The notes under the pieces are model-generated. The model was not told the DNA's origin. It worked only from the letters and a program-made list of their open reading frames with translations, and searched no databases. The position numbers and the translations under genes were made by a program. Positions 17,560 to 25,876 of a stretch of 64,000 bases of DNA are shown here, in pieces. Location of the stretch: assembly GCF_004319545.1 (NCBI RefSeq), contig NZ_CP036313.1:1614501-1678500 (forward strand). Reading direction: 5' to 3'. The number at the start of each line of letters is the position of its first letter. Positions within the stretch are counted from its first letter, which is position 1. Source of the DNA: Desulfobacter hydrogenophilus. Lineage in GTDB: Bacteria > Desulfobacterota > Desulfobacteria > Desulfobacterales > Desulfobacteraceae.

Positions 17560-18585
17560 TTAGAGAAGATGGTGGGCAACGCTGCGCGTTTGTCCACCCG
17601 ACAACCCTTTCTCAAACCCATACCAGGCAGCACCATGCAAAGCCGCCTGGGGATCAAGAATTACATGAACGGGCATATTGGCGCACAATGAAGAAAAACG
17701 GCCCTTGTCGGCGATGCGGCCTAAAAAATCGGGCTGGGCCAGCCTTTTAAGAATGCGAGGCGGTATGCCGCCGCCCAGATAGATGCCGCCTGTGGGCAAA
17801 AGCGTCACAGCCATATTGCTGGTGACCGCGCCAAGGGCCCGGACAAACATATCCAGTGTGGCTTCGCAGATATCAGCCTTGTTTTCAAGGGCGGTTTCCA
17901 CAATCACCCGTGTTTTGTCCATCGCCGCATCCAGCTTTTCCCCTAACCAGGCAGGTTCCGGAAAAATTTTATTTTCCAAAAAATATTCATAAATACAGGG
18001 CAGATGGCTTCCCGAACACACCCGTTCAAAACTGACGTGGCCATACCGCCGGGTTAAAAATTTCAGAAGTTTAAGGTCCTGGGCATCCCGGGGAGAAAAG
18101 GCCGTATGCCCCCCTTCGCTGGCAAAGGCATGGTACCGCGCACCGGCCCAGACCAGAAAGGCAACGCCTAAGCCCGTACCTGGTGCAATAACCGCTTTGT
18201 TTCCTTTGGGATCGGCAATTCCCGGGTTCAGGGTAGAAAGGCTGTCTTTGCCCAGATGGGGCACTGAAACGGCAATGGCTTTTAAATCATTAATCAAAGA
18301 GATTTTGGGGATACCGCAGGCCTGCTCAATTTCATCAGCATCGATGTTCCAGGGCAGATTGGTGATCCGGGAATGGCGGTCCTTTACCGGACCTGCCACC
18401 CCGAAACAGGCAGCCTGGGGTTTTGCACCGGTCTGATCTAAAAATTCTTGAACAATGGTTTCAAACGATGGATAATCGGCACTTTTAAAGCGGATTTCGT
18501 GAACCGGATTTGCCGGCACTTGAGTTCTGTCGGCATAGACCGCAAGCATAGTTTTTGTGCCGCCGATATCTCCTGCAAGCATCAT
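17560..18585 (-). CDS. glk: glucokinase
   Basis: A ROK/Glk-type sugar kinase of 341 residues that phosphorylates glucose with ATP. The N-terminal phosphate loop is LAGDIGGTKTMLAVY. The catalytic Asp lies in LINDLKAIA near 101. APGTGLGVAFLVW and the EGGHTAFSPRD segment are diagnostic of the E. coli-like Glk family. The last motif, LGGGIPPRIL, binds adenosine. Two adjacent ATGs are possible starts (18585 or 18582). It is divergent from the methyltransferase at 18697, with 111 bp shared for both promoters. Confidence 0.9.
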   Translation of the reverse strand: MMLAGDIGGTKTMLAVYADRTQVPANPVHEIRFKSADYPSFETIVQEFLDQTGAKPQAACFGVAGPVKDRHSRITNLPWNIDADEIEQACGIPKISLINDLKAIAVSVPHLGKDSLSTLNPGIADPKGNKAVIAPGTGLGVAFLVWAGARYHAFASEGGHTAFSPRDAQDLKLLKFLTRRYGHVSFERVCSGSHLPCIYEYFLENKIFPEPAWLGEKLDAAMDKTRVIVETALENKADICEATLDMFVRALGAVTSNMAVTLLPTGGIYLGGGIPPRILKRLAQPDFLGRIADKGRFSSLCANMPVHVILDPQAALHGAAWYGFEKGLSGGQTRSVAHHLL

Positions 18586-18696
18586 GGGTTTTACACCTGT
18601 GTAATAAAAGGGTATGAATCTGTTTGGTTTGACAACACTATTCTTTTAAATATAGGCTTTTTTCAACAATTTTAGGAGTGTTAACAAGGAAAAACC

Positions 18697-19533
18697 ATGA
18701 TAAGCTCGGTTAAAACCCATTACACCCGCCCGGGGCTTGGGGCAAAAATTCGTCAGGGCCTTGAAAAAGCAGGCAAAATTCCCGAACAGATCAACCTGCG
18801 GGATCTTGCCCCGGTGGACCAACTTCATACGGGGGGGGGGGCTGCCACCCTCGAATTGGTGGCACAGGCCGGTTTAGACAAAGGCATGACCATTCTGGAT
18901 GCAGGCTGCGGCATTGGCGGCACATCCCGGCTTCTGGCACAAAAGTTCGGTCTTGTTGTCCATGGTATTGACCTGTCCAAAGACTTCATTGAAACCGCAA
19001 ACGTGTTAAATCAGTGGTGCGGCTTTGCAGAGGACGGCACCATAAACTTGAAACAGGGGTCCCTGATGGCGTTACCTTACCCGGACAACTTTTTTGACGC
19101 CGTGCTCTGCCAGCATGTACTACTCAACATCAAAGATAAACCAAAGGCCTTTGCCGAACTTTCAAGGGTACTGGCCTCCCGGGGCAAGCTGATCCTGCAC
19201 GAGATTGTGGATGGCCCCGGCCCTGCCCCCCGTTACCCTGTTCCCTGGGCCGCTAACGAGTCGGCCTCCATGCTCTGTTCCCGGCAAGATCTTGGGGAAT
19301 ATGCAAAAAAGGCCGGATTTGAACTTGTTTTCAGTGAAGATAAAACACACAGTGCGGCGCTTTGGTGGAAAAAGATCAATGCCATTAAAAAAGCCAGGGG
19401 CACAGGCCCTTTGAACCCGGGCCTGGTTTTCGGGGAAAATGCCGGACAATTTGGCGCAAACATGGAACAAAATTTCAAAGAACAGGCGGTGCTTTGCGTG
19501 GAATACATCTGGATAAAATCCAATTTTATTTAA
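18697..19533 (+). CDS. SAM-dependent methyltransferase with an in-frame poly-G tract
   Basis: The 278-residue protein has the class I motif ILDAGCGIGGTSRLLA near residue 66, an acidic loop (VHGIDLS), and the LPYPDNFFDAVLCQHVLLNI post-motif region of UbiE/sterol-type methyltransferases. The substrate is unknown. It is preceded by AAGGAAAAACC. An 11-G run at 18831-18841 encodes the GGG after LHT. A one-base change there would truncate the protein, so the gene may be phase-variable. It lies 171 bp upstream of the D-amino-acid operon and could be part of the same unit. Confidence 0.8.
   Translation: MISSVKTHYTRPGLGAKIRQGLEKAGKIPEQINLRDLAPVDQLHTGGGAATLELVAQAGLDKGMTILDAGCGIGGTSRLLAQKFGLVVHGIDLSKDFIETANVLNQWCGFAEDGTINLKQGSLMALPYPDNFFDAVLCQHVLLNIKDKPKAFAELSRVLASRGKLILHEIVDGPGPAPRYPVPWAANESASMLCSRQDLGEYAKKAGFELVFSEDKTHSAALWWKKINAIKKARGTGPLNPGLVFGENAGQFGANMEQNFKEQAVLCVEYIWIKSNFI
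18831..18841 (+). repeat. homopolymeric G11 tract inside a coding region
   Basis: Eleven consecutive G lie within codons about 46-49 of the methyltransferase gene. At the present length the frame continues through the whole methyltransferase fold, which supports 11 (or 11 plus or minus 3) as the ON length. Such tracts mutate readily by slippage. Confidence 0.9.
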
Positions 19534-19704
19534 AAAGAATATATTTAACACATAGTTTTATTATCTTTATGGACTTGATTCAATTCCTCATTGACGCCAA
19601 TCACCATATTCTATATCTGTTAATTATGAGCACACGCCTGAAGCCTCGGACAGACAGTTACCCGCCCGCAAGTCAAGGCATATTCGCAACAAACGGAGCA
19701 ACCC

Positions 19705-20553
19705 ATGGACACTTATTATATTGACGGCAAATTCGTATCCGAAGACAAGGCCACGCTTTCTGTAAAAGACATCACCGTATTAAGGGGATTTGGCGTATTT
19801 GACTTTCTGATCACCTATAACAAACGGCCCTTCCGCCTGGAAAAACATGTGGAACGTCTGGAAAATTCCGCCCGGCATATCGGACTTGAACTGAATCATT
19901 CCAACAAAGATATCTGCGACATTGTCATGCAGACCATAGAAAAAAATTCGCATCACAAAGAGGAGAATATCCGTATTGTCTACACGGGCGGCATCAGCTC
20001 TGACGGTGTAACCCCCCAGGGAAACGGCATCCTCATGGTCATGGCCACGCCCAAACATGAACTGCCGGACTGGTGGTACACCAAAGGCACCAAAATCATC
20101 ACCGTGGATATGGAAAGATTTATCCCCGAAGCCAAGAGCAGCAACTATCTGTCAGCCGTTTTTGCCCAGCAAAAGGCCCGCAGCCAGGGCGCCGTTGAAG
20201 CCATCTACAAAAACAGGGACAATCGCCTGCTCGAAGGCACCACCACCAATCTTTTCGCGTTCAAAGGCACCACCCTGATCACCCCGCCCGTCGACATTCT
20301 ACCCGGCGTAACCCGGGGTGCCGTGCTGGAACGTTTAGAAAAAAAATATGACATTGTCCTGGATTTTATTCCCCAGGCAGATATAGCCGACATGGATGAA
20401 GTGTTTATTACGGCATCCAACAAAGAGATCGTACCCGTCATCCAGGTGGACGATACGGTCATAGCCGACGGCAAACCCGGAGAAAAAACACGTGCTCTGC
20501 TGGCGGACTGGAAAGCCTACACAACAGCATACGGTCGTGGAGAAGCAGACTGA
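19705..20553 (+). CDS. class IV PLP aminotransferase, D-amino-acid or branched-chain type
   Basis: The 282-residue product is a fold-type IV aminotransferase. It has the N-terminal IDGKFV, LRGFGVFDFLITYNKRPFRLEKH near 30-50, the catalytic-lysine region in AKSSNYLSAVFAQQKA near 141, NRLLEGTTTNLFAF, and PGVTRGAVLERL, which binds PLP phosphate. The family includes D-alanine transaminase, IlvE and ADC lyase. Its position one base ahead of alanine racemase, in an operon of D-amino-acid genes, argues for D-amino-acid transamination; this is inference. GGAGCAACCC precedes the ATG. The stop overlaps the next start (TGATG), so translation is coupled. Confidence 0.8.
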   Translation: MDTYYIDGKFVSEDKATLSVKDITVLRGFGVFDFLITYNKRPFRLEKHVERLENSARHIGLELNHSNKDICDIVMQTIEKNSHHKEENIRIVYTGGISSDGVTPQGNGILMVMATPKHELPDWWYTKGTKIITVDMERFIPEAKSSNYLSAVFAQQKARSQGAVEAIYKNRDNRLLEGTTTNLFAFKGTTLITPPVDILPGVTRGAVLERLEKKYDIVLDFIPQADIADMDEVFITASNKEIVPVIQVDDTVIADGKPGEKTRALLADWKAYTTAYGRGEAD

Positions 20554-21725
20554 TGAATTCCCCCAAGGCACAACCAGTCCTTGAGCCCCAAAGCCGGGTA
20601 CAGGTGGATCTGTCCGTCTTTGGACAGAATGTACGAACCCTGAAACGCCTGATTCCAAGCGATACCCGGTTCTGCGCCGTGGTCAAGGCCAATGCTTATG
20701 GGCATGGCGGGATACAATGCGCAAAAACCGCCCTGGAAAACGGAAGCCATTTTCTTGCTGTGGCCCGGATCTCCGAAGCCGTTGCCATGAGAGATGCCGG
20801 TATCACAGCCCCCATTCTTCTTTTGGGAGAAGCCCTGCCCGAACAGGTCTCCTTTCTTGCGACCCACGACATCCGGGCAAGCGTGGCGGATATCCAGACA
20901 GCTAAAGCCCTGTCTGCTGCTGCCCAAGCCTTAAATACCAGGCTGAACATTCATCTCAAGCTGGATACGGGCATGGGACGTTTGGGGTTTCTTCATCCTG
21001 GCGTGGTCACCCCCAAATATGGGGAAGCGGCAGGCATACGTCAGGCCGGGGACATTGCAGACCTGAAAGGTCTCAGGGTGGAAGGCGCCTACACCCATTT
21101 TGCCAAGGCAGACGTCATTGACAAAACCCATGCCAAGGGCCAGCTGACCCGGTTCAATGATATGGTTGCCATGCTTGCGGATATGGGAATCCGCCCGGAA
21201 ATCCGCCATGCCGCCAATTCTGCGGCGGTTCTTGAGTTGCCCGAAGCCCATTTTGACATGGTGCGCCCGGGCGTTGCCATGTACGGGATGGCCCCCTCCC
21301 ATGAGGTGGACATCACACGGCATAAGCTTGCGCCGGTTATGTCCATCACGGCAAAAGTCATTTATGTCAAGGCCGTGCCTGAAAATTTCAGCGTATCTTA
21401 CGGTTGCACCCATGTCACCACGACTCCCACGGTGATTGCCACGGTGCCCATCGGGTATGCAGACGGGTACAGCCGGCTTTTATCCAACCAGGGACAAATG
21501 CTGGTCAAAGGCAAAAAAGCCCCCATAGCGGGCCGGGTCACCATGGACTTTACCATGATAGATGTGGGGCATATTCCAGGGGTCAAGCCCGGAGACGATG
21601 TCATCATCCTCGGTCCCCAGGGAAATGAACGGATTTCGGCAGACGACATCGCCGGTCTCACCGGGACCATCAATTACGAGGTCACCACAGGCCTGACCGG
21701 GCGAATGCCTCTGTCATACCTGTAA
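20553..21725 (+). CDS. alr: alanine racemase
   Basis: The 390-residue product is a fold-type III PLP enzyme that interconverts L- and D-alanine. The PLP lysine is in VVKANAYGHG near residue 44. LKLDTGMGRLGF, HAANSAAVLELPEAHFDMVRPGVAMYG and the catalytic-tyrosine region PIGYADGYSRLLSN are all intact. The length is normal. The ATG overlaps the stop of the aminotransferase by one base. Presence in an operon with a second racemase and an ATP-grasp ligase suggests D-alanine supply either for the cell wall or for a dedicated D-amino-acid product. Confidence 0.93.
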   Translation: MNSPKAQPVLEPQSRVQVDLSVFGQNVRTLKRLIPSDTRFCAVVKANAYGHGGIQCAKTALENGSHFLAVARISEAVAMRDAGITAPILLLGEALPEQVSFLATHDIRASVADIQTAKALSAAAQALNTRLNIHLKLDTGMGRLGFLHPGVVTPKYGEAAGIRQAGDIADLKGLRVEGAYTHFAKADVIDKTHAKGQLTRFNDMVAMLADMGIRPEIRHAANSAAVLELPEAHFDMVRPGVAMYGMAPSHEVDITRHKLAPVMSITAKVIYVKAVPENFSVSYGCTHVTTTPTVIATVPIGYADGYSRLLSNQGQMLVKGKKAPIAGRVTMDFTMIDVGHIPGVKPGDDVIILGPQGNERISADDIAGLTGTINYEVTTGLTGRMPLSYL

Positions 21726-21738
21726 AACCAAGGAGCCC

Positions 21739-22983
21739 ATGCCCGATACAAACCCCTTTAATTTTCAGACCGGATCCTGGTCCAGGGATGCCGACTCAAC
21801 AGATGCCGCCACCCTGATCATTGCCGGGGACTGGGCGCCCATCCGGGCCTTTGCACCGCTGATTGAATCCGATCCCCAATCCATATACGGCGATGTTCTG
21901 CTTCTACTGCAAGACGCCGACCTAACCGTTGTGAACCTGGAAGCCCCGTTAAGTGATATCGGCAGTGAAGTGTGTAAAAGCGGGGCCGTGTTCAAAGGCA
22001 AGACCTGCCATGTAAAAGGGCTGACCGCAGTGCCTTTTTCCGCCGTCACCCTGGGGAACAACCACATGTTTGATTTTGGCATTGGGGCCTTTCGGCAGAC
22101 CGTCGGGATTCTGGACCGTCACGGCATCGCGTGTACAGGTGCCGGCATGACCAAAGCGGAGGCTGAAGCGCCCCTGATTATGGAAGCCAAAGGGGTTCGG
22201 ATTGCCATTATCAACATCAGCGAAGGTGAAGATCTGACAGCCGCCGGACCCGGACCGGGCGTGGCCGGATGGGACATAGAAGGGGTCTGTGTCCGCATCA
22301 AAGATCTAAAAAAAGATACGACTCAGACACTTCATGCCGTGATCGCCGTGGTCCATTGTGGCCTGGAATACATTCCCTTTGCACCGGAATACGTAACAAA
22401 CGCTTTCAGGCAATTGGCCCATGCCGGTGCCGATGCTGTTATCGGTCATCACCCCCATGTGCCCCAGGGGCTTTTCTTCCATGGGAAAACGCCGGTCTGC
22501 TGTAGCCTGGGAAATTTTGTTTTTTACCAGCCCACAACGTTTTTCTGGCGAAAACTGGGCTATATGGTGCGCCTGCATATCAACAAAAAAGGGCTTGCCG
22601 GGTTGGACATTGAACCCTACCGGATTCATGACCGGGGCGTGCAGATGCTTGCAGAGCCGGACCGGGATTATTTTTTCAAACGGCTCAGACAGATCAGCGA
22701 ACCGTTGTCCACCCCCGAAGGCAGTAGACAGGCCTGGCAGGGGTTTTTGGATTATTACGGGGTGGCCGGACTCAAAAAGGAAGTCAACATGATTTTAAAC
22801 AAGCTGGATGACACCCCGGGCAAGGGGGCGGCCATGTTCAGAAACCGGTTAACCACGGCCCAGCATTTTCACCACTGGAAAGACCTGTTCTCCCGTGTGG
22901 TGCAGGATAAGATGGGGCAAAGTCCGGCCTGGGCCCAAGACCTGGCCCGGGAATGGCTGACAAGGCAGGTTGAAAATGAGTGA
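21739..22983 (+). CDS. CapA/PgsA-like poly-gamma-glutamate family protein
   Basis: The 414-residue protein has the CapA metallophosphoesterase-like fold. It shows AGDWAPIR at the start, NLEAPLSD, VTLGNNHMFDFG, VAVVHCGLEY and GHHPHVPQG, and ends the core with CCSLGNFVFYQ. CapA proteins are linked to synthesis or export of poly-gamma-glutamate capsule, but most homologues are uncharacterised. No signal peptide or N-terminal membrane anchor is visible, so this one is probably cytosolic, unlike capsule-linked CapA. AAGGAGCCC gives a strong ribosome-binding site. No CapB or CapC partner is nearby. Confidence 0.8.
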   Translation: MPDTNPFNFQTGSWSRDADSTDAATLIIAGDWAPIRAFAPLIESDPQSIYGDVLLLLQDADLTVVNLEAPLSDIGSEVCKSGAVFKGKTCHVKGLTAVPFSAVTLGNNHMFDFGIGAFRQTVGILDRHGIACTGAGMTKAEAEAPLIMEAKGVRIAIINISEGEDLTAAGPGPGVAGWDIEGVCVRIKDLKKDTTQTLHAVIAVVHCGLEYIPFAPEYVTNAFRQLAHAGADAVIGHHPHVPQGLFFHGKTPVCCSLGNFVFYQPTTFFWRKLGYMVRLHINKKGLAGLDIEPYRIHDRGVQMLAEPDRDYFFKRLRQISEPLSTPEGSRQAWQGFLDYYGVAGLKKEVNMILNKLDDTPGKGAAMFRNRLTTAQHFHHWKDLFSRVVQDKMGQSPAWAQDLAREWLTRQVENE

Positions 22984-23875
22984 TAAAAAACAGATGACCC
23001 TGCTGGTAACCGACTCGGGGCTTGGCGGACTTAGCGTGTGTGCAGGCATGGCGGCAAGGTTTGCCAATGATGCACGTTATGACCGCATTCAGTTGGTGTA
23101 CTTCAATGCCTGGCCCGAACAGGACAAGGGGTACAGACACTATCCGACGCCGGCGGATCGGGCCAAGGTGTTTGACAATGCCCTGGCGGCCATGGCCAAA
23201 TACACCCCCGATCACATCTACATTGCCTGCAACACCCTGTCCGTGATTTATCCGTTTACCCGGTTTGCAAAAAAGACGACTATTCCTGTCACCGGCATCG
23301 TGGATCACGGGATTCAGATGATCCATAATGCGCTGACCCGGGATGTTTCAGCCTCTGCCGTAATTTTTGCCACCCCGATCACCATCAATGAAAACAGCCA
23401 TAAAACAGCGTTGGTTGAACAAGGGATTGCCCTGGAACGTATCATTACCCAGGGATGCCTGGCCCTTGCAGGTAAAATTGAGCGGGCACCGTTCAGTGAC
23501 GAGGTCAAAACCTTGATTGATGAATTTGCCGCCCAGGCAGCCCACAATCTGAAAAATGTCGGGTCCACGGTGTATGCCGGGTTGTGCTGCACCCATTTTG
23601 GCTATTGTAAAAATATTTTTAAAAATGCGTTGGCCCGCCATATCGACAGAAAAATAAAAATTTTAAACCCTAACGAAGCCATGACCGAGGCGGCCTGCCA
23701 AGACATTCTTGACGGGGGATCACCGCAGATGTCCATAGATATTGTCTCCAAGGTCTCATGGGAACCCGCCGGAATTGAGGCCTATGACCGCCTGCTGTCT
23801 GAGGTTTCACCGGATGTGGTCGACGCCCTGAAAAACTATCGGTTGGACAGGCAACTGTTCAGCGCAGACATTTAA
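22976..23875 (+). CDS. Asp/Glu racemase-family protein, glutamate-racemase-like
   Basis: The product is about 299 residues from the ATG at 22976, which overlaps the CapA stop as ATGAGTGA; a TTG six bases upstream is less likely. It retains both catalytic cysteine neighbourhoods of cofactor-independent Glu racemases: TDSGLGGLSV followed by IACNTLS near 82, and AGLCCTHFGY near 203. It is longer than most MurI proteins and diverges elsewhere (ASAVIFATPITINENSHK), so the true substrate may differ from glutamate. Its place beside an ATP-grasp ligase suggests it makes the D-acidic amino acid used by that ligase. Confidence 0.75.
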   Translation: MSDKKQMTLLVTDSGLGGLSVCAGMAARFANDARYDRIQLVYFNAWPEQDKGYRHYPTPADRAKVFDNALAAMAKYTPDHIYIACNTLSVIYPFTRFAKKTTIPVTGIVDHGIQMIHNALTRDVSASAVIFATPITINENSHKTALVEQGIALERIITQGCLALAGKIERAPFSDEVKTLIDEFAAQAAHNLKNVGSTVYAGLCCTHFGYCKNIFKNALARHIDRKIKILNPNEAMTEAACQDILDGGSPQMSIDIVSKVSWEPAGIEAYDRLLSEVSPDVVDALKNYRLDRQLFSADI

Positions 23876-23890
23876 GGATTTGGTAAAAAC

Positions 23891-24880
23891 ATGAGTCGTA
23901 TTTTACTGATTACCGGTCCTGGCGGTGATGCCCAGGGATGGGGCAACATGGCCGTAACCCAGGAGATTGCAACGGCCATCAAGGGGTCAGGCAAATCTGC
24001 AGAAATCGCATTCGTATCAAACATGGCTGGATTAATCCAGGCACTGGATACCCGCAAATTCGATCTTGCCTGGAGTGCGCTGTACCATGTGACGGAAAAC
24101 GAAGCCAACATCGGCATGGGGGACCACGGTGACGACTGGGTGGCCGACATACTGGACAAGCGCCGGATTGCCTATATCGGCCCGGATGCGTCCACCATGA
24201 AGGCGTTGATTCATAAAACCGCCACCCACAACATCCTGGGCAAGGCAGGTGTCCCCGTGCCCTACCATTACCAGATTGAACAGGGCCAAGCCCTGCCGGA
24301 TATGGCATTCCCGGCCTTTGTCAAACCCAGTTTCGAGAGCCGGTCCGTGGGAATTAGCGACAACAGTGTGGTAAGCACCCCCGAAGAACTTAAAGCCCAG
24401 GTGGGTTTTATCCATGAAAATTATGATCAGCCCGCCCTGGTGGAAGAATACCTGCCGGGCCGGGAATATACGGTGCTGATGCTGGGTAACGGCGCGTACC
24501 AAAAATTTTTACCCGGCATGGTCACAGTAGATCCCAAACTTCTTGGCAAATACCCCATCCTAGGCGCGGATCTGCGCGGTGTGGGTGCCACCGAAATCCA
24601 GCCGGCCGGGGAATTGTCCGAAAAAGCCATAGATGTCACGGCCAGAGCCATGAAAGCCTTGAACTGCCTGGACCATGTCCGGGCCGATATGCGCCTGGAC
24701 AGCCAGGGAAATGTAAAAATCATTGAGGTAAACGGTATCCCGGGCCTTAAACCTGTTAAGAGCTGGAGCCCCCAGCTTTACACCTTGCACCATGCATCAG
24801 AAAAAGGCAAAATGGAAGATTACCGCGCCCTGATCGACCAGATTGTCAGCTCAGCCCTGGCCCGGTACGGCATTGCTTGA
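23891..24880 (+). CDS. D-alanine-D-alanine ligase-like ATP-grasp enzyme
   Basis: The 329-residue protein belongs to the ATP-grasp superfamily. It shows an N-terminal GPGGDAQGWGNMA glycine loop, FVKPSFESRSVGIS with the ATP-binding lysine, LVEEYLPGREYTVLML, and a metal-binding IIEVNGIPGLKP near the C-terminus. The final motif departs from the Ddl consensus (EVNTxPGxT) and the N-terminus is not the typical Ddl start. The amino-acid specificity is therefore open, and it may join other D-amino acids. AAGGATTTGG lies upstream of the ATG. It is the last gene of the five-gene D-amino-acid operon. Confidence 0.8.
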   Translation: MSRILLITGPGGDAQGWGNMAVTQEIATAIKGSGKSAEIAFVSNMAGLIQALDTRKFDLAWSALYHVTENEANIGMGDHGDDWVADILDKRRIAYIGPDASTMKALIHKTATHNILGKAGVPVPYHYQIEQGQALPDMAFPAFVKPSFESRSVGISDNSVVSTPEELKAQVGFIHENYDQPALVEEYLPGREYTVLMLGNGAYQKFLPGMVTVDPKLLGKYPILGADLRGVGATEIQPAGELSEKAIDVTARAMKALNCLDHVRADMRLDSQGNVKIIEVNGIPGLKPVKSWSPQLYTLHHASEKGKMEDYRALIDQIVSSALARYGIA

Positions 24881-25094
24881 TTACCAGACAATCTTTTCGG
24901 GAACACCGGGTAGGCATGCTTTGAGATAATTGTCTTTATTGATGGTAGCGGTTTTTGTGACATGATTTTAAAATCTTATAATATCAATACATTATTGAAT
25001 CATCGTGGAAAAATTAATTCCAAAACATGGCATTTACCCCCTTATGTTTATTCGATTTGACGAAAAACAGGATCATCAAGTATAAAAAATAAAA

Positions 25095-25871
25095 ATGACT
25101 ATTTTAAATACCATAGCCAAACGATTAGCAGAATATCTGTCCCGGTCCATAAGAAAAGACATCCATGTTGCCACCACTAAACCCGAAGACTTGGCATCTG
25201 CCTTAAAAAAAGGGGATATCCTTCTCATTGAAGGGAATAGCCGGATCAGTTCGGCCATAAAGTATCTGACACAATCCACCTGGTCCCATGCCGCACTTTA
25301 CGTTGGGAATAGGCTTAAGATCGAAAACAGCACCATGAGCGAACCAATTCTGGTGGAAGCAGATATCAATGAGGGGGTTAGGACGGTTCCTCTGTCCAGG
25401 TATTCTAACGTACATACTCGAATATGCAGGCCTGTGGGGCTTACTGACAAGGATATCACTGCAGTGATTGATTATGCCCTTGCTCAAGTTGGAGATACCT
25501 ATGATATTAAAAATATCCTGGATCTGGTCCGGTATCTGATCTCGTCCCCTCCGGTTCCCGATCACTTGAAACGAAGACTTCTGGCTCTGGGGAGCGGGGA
25601 TCCCACCAAGACCATCTGTTCTTCCATGATCGCACAGGCGTTTCAATCTGTCCGGTATCCGATTCTTCCGGAAAGACTGTTGGAAAGTTCTGACAGCAGA
25701 GCATACAGACAATGCTATTGGGAAATACTTCGTATAAAGCATCACAGTCTTTTTGTGCCCAGGGATTTTGATGCCTCTCCATATTTCGAAATTATAAAGC
25801 CAACTATTTACAAGGGATTCAACCCCTATCAGATGAACTGGTCAACTGAATCCCAACAGGAGGAAAGGTAA
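25095..25871 (+). CDS. YiiX/YebB-like permuted papain-fold hydrolase
   Basis: A 258-residue protein of the circularly permuted NlpC/P60 (YiiX) group. It shows LKKGDILLIEGN, then WSHAALYVG with the likely catalytic His near residue 69, and TICSSMIAQAFQSV with the likely catalytic Cys near 176. The family includes amidases and peptidases acting on murein or lipids. No signal peptide is evident, so the cellular target is unclear. It lies 215 bp after the ATP-grasp gene and 5 bp before the acyl-CoA dehydrogenase, with which it is probably cotranscribed. Confidence 0.75.
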   Translation: MTILNTIAKRLAEYLSRSIRKDIHVATTKPEDLASALKKGDILLIEGNSRISSAIKYLTQSTWSHAALYVGNRLKIENSTMSEPILVEADINEGVRTVPLSRYSNVHTRICRPVGLTDKDITAVIDYALAQVGDTYDIKNILDLVRYLISSPPVPDHLKRRLLALGSGDPTKTICSSMIAQAFQSVRYPILPERLLESSDSRAYRQCYWEILRIKHHSLFVPRDFDASPYFEIIKPTIYKGFNPYQMNWSTESQQEER

Positions 25872-25876
25872 TTATT

